From Penelope pileata (Eukaryota; Chordata; Aves; Galliformes; Cracidae), in the NCBI GenBank assembly GCA_013396635.1, contig WBMW01004107.1, forward strand, positions 185,683 to 249,682: DNA of 64,000 nt. The letters run 5' to 3'. The notes beneath the pieces are model-generated. The model had not been told where the DNA came from. It was given only the letters and a program-made list of their open reading frames with translations, and did no database searches. The first letter of the stretch is position 1. Each line of letters starts with the position of its first letter. Positions 54,101-64,000 of this stretch are shown here, in pieces. The translations under genes were made by a program, and so were the position numbers.

Positions 54101-56249
54101 GCCTAATAAGTCTTCTGAGCCACACTCAGGCCGTATGCAAAGGCTTTCAGACCACAGCAAAGGCAGGACAATCCAACTACTTTACTAGTTGTGAAAGAGA
54201 GACTAAGTCACTTTGCTTTTTTTTCGTGGAAGGCGAGGAGCATGATCCCTGTTCCACAGTGTTGTAGATGTATGGTAACGCGGTACACTCTAACTTGCTA
54301 CCTCTGATCTTGCTTTGGCTTATTTCTCTTGTGCATCCCAGCCTGGCAGATGATAGATTGGGAAGGCAACCACTTACCTTAGGCCTAATGCAGCCCAGGT
54401 AACACTCACATTGGCTACATCAGAGAGTAGAAAATATAATGAGTGAGGACACGTATCTTTATGGAGAGTGTATGATGACATATAGCTAGGTTCCCTCTTT
54501 TAGAGGCTGACACCTTATAAAAAGGAAACAAGGATGCTGAATCAAAGGTAGAACCTATGCTCTGTGAAGTTGAAGTAACCAGTGATTTCTGATCTTCGTA
54601 AGGCTCCTCCACCACCCTTACCCCCACCTCCTGTTTAAAAATATAAATATATTTCAGATTATTCTTTGACAGAGTGATGACAGGGACAGAGGATATAGAA
54701 GACAAAAAAGTTGCTTGCTTTCTTCCAGTGCCACAGCTGAGATCAGAAAGGGAAACCACTTGTTCCCACTGCGTTCAGAGGCAAACTGCTGTCCCACAGG
54801 CTGCTCCTGCAGTAAGAGGAAGCAGTCAACCCCCAGGGCTTGGGGGTGGGGCAAGGCAATTCCGATAGCCCAGGTGAGAACAAAAGGCAAAAGAGCATTT
54901 CAGGGATCAACACCTCATCACTGTCCTGGCCGGATACTTCTTTGCCTGACTCAAAGCTAGTTCCTCTCAACCTGTCTTCGTGCATGTTTATGCTCATCTT
55001 TTGACCAATGATATGTGCCCAAAGCACTGTTGCAGGTATTGTGAATATCTGGCTTGGTAATCAACGCCCGTTGAATAGGGAGAAAGAACTGGTCATGGGC
55101 AAGGAGCAGGAACAGTCATGGGCAGGAATTCGCTAGGCAGCCACAGGTGTTGCTTCAAGAGACTGGCATTCTGACTGACACACACACGCCACACCTGAAA
55201 TGATTCCAGTCCTTCAGAGAACCTGATCCTTCAGAGATAAGCCATGCTGCTCAAATGCACAAGAATAAATGCCTGTGTAGGAAAACTCCTTTAAGAGCAC
55301 ATACAGCTCTGTCACTGGGACCAGAGCCCAACATACAGAAGCACTGACCTGCGGTGACTCCCTACACAACTATTGTGGCCTGTTAGAATATGGCACAGCA
55401 AGTACCACCAGTTTCCCATCACACGCAGCAGGTAACCATCCAGTTTACTCACTGCCTGTGGTACTGGGTATTGGATCCTTGACTGGAGCTCACACATGCC
55501 ACCATGGAGAGCCAGCAGTGAAGAGGAGGTGGCAACAACCAGAGAAGAGTTTGCATCCCATCTTCAAACATTGCCTGCAATGAGCCTGCAGCCACGCAGA
55601 GCACAGTACCCTGAGGGTAGGGCTAGGAGCCTGGCCCAGAATGGCTATTTGAGGCCAGAGGGCCTCAAACAATAGGAGATAAGAAACAACGTGGTGTCCG
55701 AAATGATTTTGTTTTCCATTTCTCCAGGCTGGATGTACACAATGGGTATAGCATGGTCCTTACTGAATACGGAAGCTCTAGTATCAACCAGAAAGAAATG
55801 GAAACTTGAATGTTCCTAGGCTACAGATAAGTGCATCACCCCCCTCCTTCCACCCCACCTCAAATTATTTGCCAGAAAACCAAACAACTTCAAAGGAATT
55901 AAAGCTACTTTAAAACTTGTTTTAAACTCCATGAATACTTTCAAATGAGAAAAGAAGAAAAAAAATAGGAAATATCAGGAAAAAATCTTTGAACCTAGCT
56001 TTCTAAATGAGAATGTTTATAGCTTAATTTTAACATTAAGCTATCTGAAAGTGAAACATTTGGTTCTGTCTTCAAACTCATCCAAGAAACCAAGTGCTAT
56101 CCCAGTTCTGTCCCTGGTTGTTTGTACAACCTTTCCAGGACTTTGTTCTTTGTTTTGTGGTTGTTTTTTTTCCCCCTCCTATGAAAATAAATACATTACT
56201 CTTGGCATAATTAAAAATAAATAAATGAAGCCTGCAACATTTTAAAAAG
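51166..56249. other. Non-coding
   Basis: No gene recognised. A pyrimidine-rich stretch lies at about 56,160-56,180, roughly 70 bp before the collagen-type exon. The GC-richer patches at 53,400-53,700 and 54,740-54,900 have overlapping frames but no recognised family. Confidence 0.55.
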
Positions 56250-56340
56250 GGAAAAACTGGTCTGTCTGGACTTAATGGTGAGTCTGGCCCCATAGGACAT
56301 GCTGGATTTCCTGGAGTGAAGGGAGCAGCTGGGAAACAAG
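56250..56340 (+). pseudogene. Orphan collagen-type exon, ten Gly-X-Y triplets
   Basis: Read from 56,250, the frame gives ten consecutive perfect Gly-X-Y triplets (GKT GLS GLN GES GPI GHA GFP GVK GAA GKQ) and a first base of another Gly codon. It then meets a good splice donor, AAG|GTAGGA. Split glycine codons at exon ends are common in non-fibrillar collagens. If the exon once began one base later it would be 90 nt, a multiple of nine as in many collagen genes, but the base pair there is now GG rather than AG. The existing AG at 56,248-56,249 lacks a nearby pyrimidine tract. I therefore read it as a decaying or orphan exon. It may still belong to a live collagen gene whose other exons I cannot see. 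The collagen type is not identified. Confidence 0.6.
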
Positions 56341-56399
56341 GTAGGAACCCCAAAGTCCCCACAGTCAGTTCACAAAGCAGAGCTGCACAGTTTTCTTAG

Positions 56400-56425
56400 G
56401 TGGATGTCAAGGTCCCAGAGACAAG
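56400..56425 (+). pseudogene. Possible second short collagen exon, one base short
   Basis: It lies between TTTTCTTAG (acceptor-like) and GTAAGG (donor-like). The bases GGA TGT CAA, GGT CCC AGA, then GACAAG read as Gly-Cys-Gln, Gly-Pro-Arg and, if one G has been lost, Gly-Gln-Gly. The 26 nt would then have been a 27-nt exon, a size seen in several collagen genes. Arguments against: the implied intron is only 59 nt, and the reading needs a deletion or a break in the triplet register. Confidence 0.35.
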
Positions 56426-56611
56426 GTAAGGTGCATGTTGAAGGACAGCCAATTTTTATTGAATGAGTTTATCCTCTGTTTACGACTTATTTAGCCATTA
56501 AACATAAGGTGCAGCTTCATAGGAAGCAAGAAGGCTTTAAGGGATTACTTGTAGTCAGGTACTCAACAGCATTTAGCAACAACACCTGCTACATGTTTTT
56601 CTCTGTCAGGG

Positions 56612-57076
56612 TAGGAAGGTTTGCAGAGGGATCTGGATAGGCTGGATCAATGCACTGAGTCCACCCGTATGGCACTCAACGAGGTTCAGCGCAGTGGAGA
56701 AAGTTATGAGGAGCAGCTGAGAGAACTGGGGCTGTTTAGTCTGGAGGAGGCTGAAAGGAGACCTCATTGCTCTCTACAGCCACCTGAAAGGAGATTCCAG
56801 TGGGGAGGGTGGACGTTGCAAGGAAAAGTGGCCAATCACTTGAGACCTGGTCTCAGGTTGCACAGAGGCTTAGATTGACCATCAGGAATTTCTTCACAGA
56901 GAGTAGGGAAGCATTGAAACTGGATGCCCCAGGCAGTTGTGCTCCCACCCCTGGAAGTATTTAAGAGAGAAGTGGACGTGGCACTAAGGGACATGGTTTA
57001 GTGATGGAACTCAGTAGGTCAGGTCGATGGTTGGACTTGTGACCTGGAAGGTCTCTTCCAGCTCGAGAGATTCTAC
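56612..57076 (+). mobile_element. CR1 3' fragment, internally deleted
   Basis: Plus-strand CR1. It begins with the segment after the FADD box (QRDLDRLDQCTEST..MALNE). It then jumps to the C-terminal SYEEQLRELGLFSLEEAERR region and ends at about 57,076 with CTTCCAGCTCGAGAGATTCT. Roughly the SKCR-to-ATKM part is missing. Confidence 0.9.
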
Positions 57077-60000
57077 AACAGCTACCACCACACAGACAGA
57101 TAATGGAAGACAGCACTAGGGCAGCACTGGGTGGCAGAAATGGCACAAGCATGTCTGTCTGCAAGTTGAAGGAAAGGGAAAGAAAGCCATTCTATCTCCA
57201 GGTGATAGATGTCCCCCGGGCACAACAGCCACCATGGGCAACCAGCACTCTCTGGTTCAGTGTGTGCACCTGGACTATGAGCAGCAAAGGACCACGTACT
57301 GCCAACAGAACAGAAAACTGCAGAGCGATCAGCATCTGAAGTACCTGATGGATATTCAACTCCCCCTACAGAGCCTCCCACTGGATTAACACTACCATAA
57401 AACACATTGCTGATAAACACCTAAAGCTGAAATTTGCTTTAAATGTGATGAACGAAACCTAAAACATTGCTCCGTCTTTATTATACGATGCAGTTACACA
57501 TGTATTAACTGTGCATTTAGTGTTACTGTGAGAAGGGGGGAAAAAAAAAAATAACCTGAAATCTAGGGTGCATGGTCATTAACACCAGGCTAGCTAACAG
57601 CAGTCAGAAAGGAGCAGAGAGCCTATGCACAGCCTGTCTTGAGGGACCTGGGAAGTGTTCAAGTATTTTGGGCATGTAAAAAAAATACATATATATATAT
57701 ATTCCCAAGTATAACATTATTCAGAGACAGTTACATATGACAGGCAAATCCCACTCATCTCAGAACAGCTCAGGTGCACAGAAACTTCAAAGTAAATGAC
57801 TCTTACAGGTTTATAAGAATATGTAAGAATTTGAAATTCAAACAAGTTTAAAAAAAAAACCACACCCACAGTCTGTAAATACCTATAAACTAATAATCCA
57901 GACAATTTTACACTGTCACATAATTGGTACTTTGTAAGTGCTCCCCACCCACCTTTCATATTCAAAGTTCTAGGCTATTAATCAGCCGTGCTCTGCACGC
58001 ATCACCAAGGAGCAGAAAGCAGACACAACTTTGGCTCGAGCGCTGCTGCGTTGTGCAAGCCATATGGTGCTCCACATACTTTGGGTCCTAAGCAGCAGTC
58101 TTTTCCCAGCCCAATGCCTCAAGCAGAAGAACAGTAATTCCCAGCATCAAGGTGGTTAACTCCATCAAGAAAACCCTCAGAAATAAATTCCAATCCTGTT
58201 CAAATCAAAGCCCAGTTCTGTCAGGAGCTGACCCTGCTAATCACCAACCAGTCTCCAGCCAAGTCAGCATGCAGGGCACCCATTTTCCACCGAGCAGGGT
58301 CAGCATTCTCTATCTCCAGGTGCAGGGAGGAAGGAGGAGGCATTGAATTTGGGGACTGACTACAGCTCACAAGGCTGTGAATGGGCACATCTCACCCAGT
58401 GCTCCTCTTGCATGAGGAAGTGCTCACAGCCACAGGCTGGACCAACAAGCCTACCTGGCTTTTTAATATTGAAAAACTACTGTCTCAGCAGCAGAAGTGA
58501 AAAATCAAAATTGCCAGTCATTCTTTTGAAACAAACAAAAGTAATTTCATCTTTTGTGCACAAGGTGCAGAGCCTATGAACATCCTGCTCCAAAGCCCCC
58601 CACTCATCTCTTCAACCCCACAGCACCACATCATAACAAAACACCCTGGCTGTACCCAGGTACAGCTCTCCTGTCTCACCAACACCATATGCTGCCTCAG
58701 AAATCTGCTCTCCTCAGCCCCCACCACCCTGCCCCTGCTGCACACACCTGTCCTATCTCTGCTGTCTGACCACCACTTGGAGCTACAGCTTCTAAACTTC
58801 AGCACCAGAAAAGGGAAGTTCTTCCTACAGCTCCTTCCTCTGCCACTACTTTACCATTGAGGAAAGCCCTCTGATTTGCTCTTTAGTACCCCCAGGTTAT
58901 TGGTTTCCTGCCCCACCTGCTGCCTGTACTGGCTCAGCTGCTGCCCAGGTCCCTGGGTTTCCTGAACCAAATGCCTCTGGCCAAACAAGGCCAACATTGC
59001 ACTACTGCATAGAGGATAAAGCAGGCTCATCATCATTTCTGGGAGATGATCTTCTATTTACACCACCATCATAGACCAAAATGTTAATCCATAGGATAAA
59101 AGGTTGATCTAGCAGTAAGAGATGTAACGCACAAAGACACAGCTTTAAGCAACCTACCAGAGATGCCTTATGCAAAGCACATGCACAGACCTGGCAACTG
59201 TGCCAGAAGGTGCACAGGATTCCCCAGTCCATGCAAAGTGCAGGGCTGCAGACACGAAATAGCAGGCTTTTCTTCAGTCATGAGCACTTTTATCCTTACT
59301 GTACAGCACAGCAACCTCCTTGCCATTTAAAACTGCAGCAACAGATATTGATTAAGGTTGTTACAAGAAAAAAAAAAATGAAACCTACAGCTGTTTCTCC
59401 TTAGCAGTCAGAAAGCTATTCAGGAACCCCTATGGTATAGCTAATGAACTTCAGCTGTAGACAAACGTGTCAGGACAAGCCTTTCTGTAGAGGTCCCAAC
59501 TACTGACCCATATCAGTCCATTTAGTTTCTTAATCCAAAAATGGAGGTCACTTTATGTAGGCGAGAGAGTTTGGACATTATTCTCATTTTTAGAAGATAT
59601 TGGAGACGCTTCTCAGGTTAGAAGCTACACTTCAGCAGAGACAAAATTATGAAAACCTGATCTATTTCTCGCCCCAGGAAAAGAACATGCTACAAAAATT
59701 AGGCAGTGCTACAGATAGTGAGCATCATTTGTGCCTATCGGTTTCCACTTGTTAACCATAGCAACTGACAAAATTCGTAGATAGGTGAAGTGCCTACACG
59801 GCACGCAGCTAGAAGCATGTATGTGTCTCAGGCAATGCTTTCTACTGCTTATAGGAAGAATTTATTTCAGGTATGGCAAATTACACTAATAGTCTTTCCA
59901 TTAAAGCTCTGTAGCGGCAGTTTTCTAAAACCATACTACATCCACCTAAGTGATAACACAGGTAATAACACACTACCTTCCCAGCGGTATCAGCACTCTG

Positions 60001-60740
60001 CTCTGAACAGGAGAGGACACGATGACCCCAACACACACAAACACTTTCTGCTATGGCTCAGGAACAGTCACAGCAACTAAAGCAGCTTCAAACCATGCTC
60101 GAGCCCTCTAATCCTGCGCTCATCCCTGCTCTGCTTTCTCAGCTCAGGAGAGACCGCAGAGACAAGGAGTCAGCAGGCTGCCAGCAGCCTATGCAGAACC
60201 GGCAACAGCAAGCCATCACATCACACAAACAATGATAGGAGCTTGCCCTTTTCTCAACCTAGGCTTTCAGGAGCCACCAGATGTGGGTGGACATTACAGG
60301 AGGTGACTGATCAAGTTTTGAAAGATCCTCATATCCCACTACACCATTTTGCTAAATCCTGGCACTTTACTTTGGTCATCGTCCAAAATTGTGTGATGCG
60401 TAAGGGAGAATCTGACTCCTGGTCTCTCTTAGCTGCACAGACAATGGGCTGGATCATGAGCAGAAGAAATATGCTTCTGGCCATCATCAGGTCTACAATC
60501 AACTGTGGACGCTGTCTTTCTGCTTCTAGAGCAGTTTCCATTATTGGTGCAATCTTCCTACTGAAAACAGAGAATCCTAAGTCTTTATTCATAAAAATGA
60601 TGAATCAGCATCATGAAAAATAACATGCCAATGTTATTTGGCAACAGACAAAACTATTATCTGATACTTTTTTAAATAGTTATTTCTCTAATTCTTACCC
60701 CTAAGAGTATCCACAGCTAAATTTAATAAGCACACAACAA
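57077..60740. other. Non-coding region downstream of DSP
   Basis: No gene firmly recognised. Contains a short TA run at 57,687-57,702. A minus-strand frame at 60,329-60,592 and a Gln-rich plus-strand frame at 60,053-60,235 both start with ATG but match nothing I know. Confidence 0.5.
57687..57702. repeat. (TA)n microsatellite
   Basis: Short alternating AT run preceded by an A-tract. Confidence 0.85.
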
Positions 60741-60760
60741 ACAGTTTAAAACTGCAAAAG

Positions 60761-60766
60761 TTTATT
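60761..60766 (-). terminator. DSP: Likely DSP poly(A) signal AATAAA
   Basis: The plus strand reads TTTATT, i.e. AATAAA on the DSP strand. Beyond it in the direction of transcription (60730-60745) the minus strand is GT-rich (CTGTTTGTTGTGTG), a typical downstream element for cleavage. This makes it the best candidate for the main polyadenylation site. Confidence 0.75.
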
Positions 60767-61343
60767 GCCCAGAGTAGCTGATGTGGTGCAGTTAGATTTA
60801 TATATATTTGTTACATGGAAATCAAGCAAAACAGTAGAAAACGTTTATAGGTAACAGTAAAACAAAAGCCCAGTCTAATACCAGCCCTTTACATCCACCA
60901 AGTTATACTTAAGAAAATGGCCAGCCAAACATACAGAAGCAGAACACCTGGAAGACAGCTTTTCACGTTATAGCATAGATTCTAGACCAATATTAAAGGT
61001 ATTTTCTGTCCACAGTGTATTTTTTTCTTCATAATAGCAAATTGAGAAAGGTCTACATGGAAAAAAAAATTAACTTCAAGACTTTAAAACCTGTTATCAG
61101 TTTACGGGCTGACAGTTACAGTTAGTAGGAGAAGGCAAATGATAGAGTATTTAAAATATACAGAGACCCATTAAAAATCCAAACGCTAAAAGGAAATGGC
61201 AACTGCAAGTCAAAATTCACAAATACGACTTCTTGCACTCCCCTACCCTATACTCCATAAATCCATGTTCAAGCATTATACAGCTTTTTCAGAAAAGAAG
61301 TTGAACACACCCAGAAAAGACTTAAAGTTGTTTTGGCCATGCC

Positions 61344-61349
61344 TTTATT
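61344..61349 (-). terminator. DSP: Possible proximal DSP poly(A) signal AATAAA
   Basis: A second perfect hexamer on the DSP strand lies about 150 nt after the stop codons. No clear GT-rich element follows it, so it is either a minor site or unused. Confidence 0.35.
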
Positions 61350-61495
61350 TCTTTTGTTTCAGCAAAGTGGTTTTGCTTGGCAAATAACAATAGGACCACA
61401 AACGATATTGCTTTGGGTTCCTCAGCTGTTATTTTAGGAAAGGGGATATAGAATGATCTAGATGATATTAAAATGCATACACGTTCCCTCACTTA

Positions 61496-64000
61496 CTAGC
61501 GCCCAATAGACCCACTGCTGAAGGTTGAGTATGAGTAAGAGTATGAAGAAGTTGCTGATGCATCAAAACTTCCCCTCCTGGACCCACTGCGGGAGCCGGA
61601 GCGCGAGCCAGAGCGCGAGCCAGAGCGAGAGCCAGGTGCTGAGGAGACATTGTAGGGACTGGATATGCCTTTAGATGAAACAGAGGCTGCTTCCAAGAGT
61701 TTAAGACCAGTGATATCCTCCACCATTGACCGATTCATTGCATCTTTGTAAGATATTTTCAGCTTCGTCTTGGGGCAGGTCAGAATTTTGGGATAGCTGC
61801 TGGTATCTTGCAATTTCTGGGCAGCACGACCATCAATCAATCCATTCCTAATGGCTTCTTCAGTACTTATTCTTCCACGTACTTCTGGGTCCACAAGACC
61901 TCCAGTGAGGTACTGGAATTCAAGGAACCGCTGCCCAGCCTCGTAAGGCAACCATTTTTCCTTGACTGCTTCTGCTGCTGACATCCTCTTGCGTCCACTC
62001 TTTATGCCTTCAAACCCTATGAAAGCCTTCTGGGCTGGTTTGAGCCGTGTGGCCATATCCTGATCAACGATGCCTTGACTGGTGGCTTCCTGAAGGGAGA
62101 GCCTCTGGCCTGTGGTAGGGCATATTATGCCCCCTGTGCAGGCCTGGGCTTCAAGTAACCGTTGTCCAGTGATGCTGTCCACAATGCCCCGCTGTATAGC
62201 TTCTGAAATTGAGATTTTCTCCAAGTTTTCAGTGTCAAATATGGCTGCAATGGGACTGCACTCCTCTGGGGTCTCTGAGAATGAGCCGCTCCTTATCAGC
62301 GAGGAAGAACTCCTGACACTCAGCACTGTGGGAGACCGAGTCACTGACTCGTGCCGGAACACCTCATCAGTGCCATTACGGCAGGAGATCATGTCAGCAA
62401 ACTGCGTCAGGCTTAAACTGCCAGAACGATACTGATCAAAAAACTTCCTCTCCACCAGACCTTTATCGATAGCATCTTGTATATCATACTGGCTACCCGT
62501 TTTCCTGTCGACAAGGACTACTCTGCTGCTACCATCTGATCCTGTAATAGTTATTTCTTCCCACTCACACTCCTGTTCAGCTAGTTCTGTATAGGTATCA
62601 AAATCTATGAGGCCTTTGCTGTACGCCTCCTGTACTGACATTTCCCTGTTTGTTTCTGGATCTACAATGACAACTCGGCGCTTCCTAAGGGTGTTCTTCT
62701 GTGAGGTGTGCACCACCTTCTTCTTCTCTCTCAGGGGTAGAAGGCAGAGCCCTGTTGCTTCATCCTTTATGCATCTTTCTTTCAGCTGCAAGTAGGTCAA
62801 GTTCTCTTCTGTATTGGGATCAAAAAACCCTTTGGTGTCATCACTTGGATCACTGAGGATCTGGTTGAGCTCCTCGTTGAAGTAGCCACGCTTGTAGGCC
62901 GTCTCTACCGGCAAGCGGTAGCTTTCCTTGGGGTCAATGATTCCACCAGTAGCGATCTGAGCCTCCAGCAAACGAATGCCATGGCCTCTTTCTATGAGCT
63001 CTTTGTTCATTGCTTGAAACAGAGAGATGATGTTTCCAGTTTCTGGGTCTTTGTATCCAGTGACAGCTCTTTCAGCAGAGAGAAGCTTCTCTTTAAATTC
63101 AATTCCAACAAGACCTCTTTTGTAAGCTTCCTCAACAGGCAGCCTCACGTTGCTGACAGGATCCACTATGAACCCTGTGGCTGCCTGGGCTTCCAGGAGT
63201 TCAAGGGCTGTCCCTGGTCTAACCAAGCCTATTTTCATGGCCTGGTAAATGCCAAGTTTCTCTTTAGTAGCCTCGTTGTAGATACCTGCAATACAGCTAG
63301 AGCCCTGAAGGAAATCAATAATCCTCTCACTCACTTCTTCCACTGTAATTGCACCTCTTTCTAAGTCATTCCTTGTTGATTCCTTAATAATTCCAGCCTC
63401 AAGAAGGGCATCTGCAGAGACAGGCTGCCTGATCCCTTGGAATGACATACTCCTCTTTTGCACGGGGAGAAGGAGCAAGCCAGTATGTGGCTCAATCCTG
63501 CATTTTTCCTTCAGCTGCATGTAAGTGACTGCCTTCTTGGTGGAGGGATCAATGAAGTTCTTTGTAGTGCCTTGGCAGTTGTTCAGAATCCTGTATAGAT
63601 CTTTGTCAATCAACCCACGGGATAAAGCTACATCTTTGGGTAGGAAAACACTGTTGACAGGATCAACAATCCCTCCCACAGCCAGCTGGGCTTCAAGCAG
63701 ACGAATCCCAATTTCTCTGTCAACCAAGTTTTTCTTGATGGCTTCAGACAGTGGCACGGTTTTGCCTGAGAAAGGATCTTTAAATCCGGTAATAGCCTTT
63801 TCTGCTGTATAGATTTGTTCTCTGTCATCGAAGTCAATCAGATCTCTGGCAATAGCACTGTCCACAGTTAATACCTCATTGCGGTGCGGGTCTATCACAC
63901 CTCCTGTTGCTGCCTGGGCTTCCAAGAGCAGGACTGCATTCTCTGCTGTAAGCAGCTGGTTCCGTTTGGCCTCAACGAAGGAGTACTTCTGTCTGGGCAA
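61496..64000 (-). CDS. DSP: Desmoplakin, C-terminal tail (last exon, partial)
   Basis: Desmoplakin links desmosomal plaques to intermediate filaments; this tail is the filament-binding part. The frame is open for 834 codons from the window edge, so the true start lies outside (the first codon visible is TTG, Leu, not a start). Domains in residues of this fragment: plakin repeat domain A about 7-190, domain B about 240-425, a plakin-like linker about 436-540, domain C about 582-775, and a Gly-Ser-Arg tail about 790-811. Plakin signatures recur, such as LLEAQAATGG, VDPVNSVFLPKDVAL and YLQLKERC. I see no break or frameshift. The variable Ser-rich stretch before domain C (about 540-580) looks shorter than in human desmoplakin. 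The CDS ends in tandem stops, TAG then TAA. The long uninterrupted final exon matches the known structure of vertebrate DSP. The upstream rod and plakin domains are not in the window. Confidence 0.98.
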   Translation of the reverse strand: MPRQKYSFVEAKRNQLLTAENAVLLLEAQAATGGVIDPHRNEVLTVDSAIARDLIDFDDREQIYTAEKAITGFKDPFSGKTVPLSEAIKKNLVDREIGIRLLEAQLAVGGIVDPVNSVFLPKDVALSRGLIDKDLYRILNNCQGTTKNFIDPSTKKAVTYMQLKEKCRIEPHTGLLLLPVQKRSMSFQGIRQPVSADALLEAGIIKESTRNDLERGAITVEEVSERIIDFLQGSSCIAGIYNEATKEKLGIYQAMKIGLVRPGTALELLEAQAATGFIVDPVSNVRLPVEEAYKRGLVGIEFKEKLLSAERAVTGYKDPETGNIISLFQAMNKELIERGHGIRLLEAQIATGGIIDPKESYRLPVETAYKRGYFNEELNQILSDPSDDTKGFFDPNTEENLTYLQLKERCIKDEATGLCLLPLREKKKVVHTSQKNTLRKRRVVIVDPETNREMSVQEAYSKGLIDFDTYTELAEQECEWEEITITGSDGSSRVVLVDRKTGSQYDIQDAIDKGLVERKFFDQYRSGSLSLTQFADMISCRNGTDEVFRHESVTRSPTVLSVRSSSSLIRSGSFSETPEECSPIAAIFDTENLEKISISEAIQRGIVDSITGQRLLEAQACTGGIICPTTGQRLSLQEATSQGIVDQDMATRLKPAQKAFIGFEGIKSGRKRMSAAEAVKEKWLPYEAGQRFLEFQYLTGGLVDPEVRGRISTEEAIRNGLIDGRAAQKLQDTSSYPKILTCPKTKLKISYKDAMNRSMVEDITGLKLLEAASVSSKGISSPYNVSSAPGSRSGSRSGSRSGSRSGSRRGSFDASATSSYSYSYSTFSSGSIGR
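61568..61633 (-). other. DSP: DSP Gly-Ser-Arg regulatory tail (coding repeat)
   Basis: Residues about 790-811 of the fragment are a run of five GSR-type units ending in RRGSF, coded by a short imperfect tandem repeat rich in GAGCC/GCGCC on the plus strand. In human desmoplakin the matching segment carries Ser2849 and nearby Arg/Ser sites, whose phosphorylation and methylation weaken or strengthen keratin binding. The serine in RRGSF is kept here. The repeat number appears lower than in human, as recalled, which is expected for a tandem tract prone to slippage. Confidence 0.85.

Larger units (their letters stand above)
60741..61495 (-). other. DSP: DSP 3' untranslated region (inferred)
   Basis: This stretch follows the DSP stop codon on the minus strand and is AT-rich and non-coding. 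The 3' limit is inferred from an AATAAA hexamer at 60761-60766 followed by a GT-rich stretch, giving a 3' UTR of about 750 nt. That is close in size to the mammalian DSP 3' UTR as I recall it. An earlier AATAAA at 61344-61349 would give a much shorter UTR of about 170 nt. Confidence 0.75.

Noticed and set aside
58851..59036. Minus-strand frame with a Gln-rich, weakly heptad-like stretch
   Set aside because: No family match and no exon boundaries; likely chance in a C/T-rich patch.
60053..60235. Gln-rich 60-codon frame starting with ATG
   Set aside because: Short, low complexity, no splice or conservation evidence, and no family match.
1..64000. tRNA, rRNA, CRISPR arrays, bacterial-type operons or a novel defence-type system
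   Set aside because: No tRNA-like boxes, no spaced direct repeats and no bacterial gene layout were seen; this is vertebrate nuclear DNA.

Overview
This window is nuclear DNA from a bird. Two things show it. It is littered with CR1 LINEs, the dominant avian retrotransposon, recognisable by the ATTCTGTG octamer at the 3' end and by the reverse transcriptase they encode. It also carries a solo LTR of a type common in birds. One conserved gene is certain: the last coding exon of desmoplakin (DSP), on the minus strand at the right edge. I cannot name the species from the sequence alone.

Layout. Positions 1 to about 13,340 hold no gene I can support, only a striking 31-bp-arm hairpin at 6,207-6,281. 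A remnant of a non-CR1 LINE reverse transcriptase (RTE-like) lies near 13,340-13,620. A well preserved, 5'-truncated CR1 with a 600-codon open frame lies at 16,257-18,175 (minus). Degenerate plus-strand CR1 copies follow at about 21,100-22,830 and 23,450-24,190. The stretch 24,190-36,960 is AT-rich and non-coding, with one CR1 tail at 31,448. Another degenerate CR1 at about 36,962-38,105 contains the only assembly gap. A complete solo LTR with 5-bp target-site duplications lies at 40,272-40,808 (minus), directly beside a short isolated CpG-rich block at about 40,935-41,110. CR1 fragments recur at 46,081, 49,240-49,625, 49,787-51,125 and 56,612-57,076. An orphan collagen-type exon with ten uninterrupted Gly-X-Y triplets sits at 56,250-56,340 (plus). 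The DSP 3' UTR and poly(A) signal (60,741-61,495) and the DSP C-terminal coding sequence (61,496-64,000) close the window.

Functionally this is the 3' end of DSP plus some 60 kb of downstream gene-poor DNA shaped mostly by retrotransposons. Nothing suggests that the fragments work together as a system. In mammals SNRNP48 and then BMP6 lie downstream of DSP. I could not recognise exons of either here, but short exons in a region this diverged could escape inspection by eye. The items most worth a second look are the collagen exon, the near-perfect hairpin, the RTE-like remnant and the CpG block beside the LTR.
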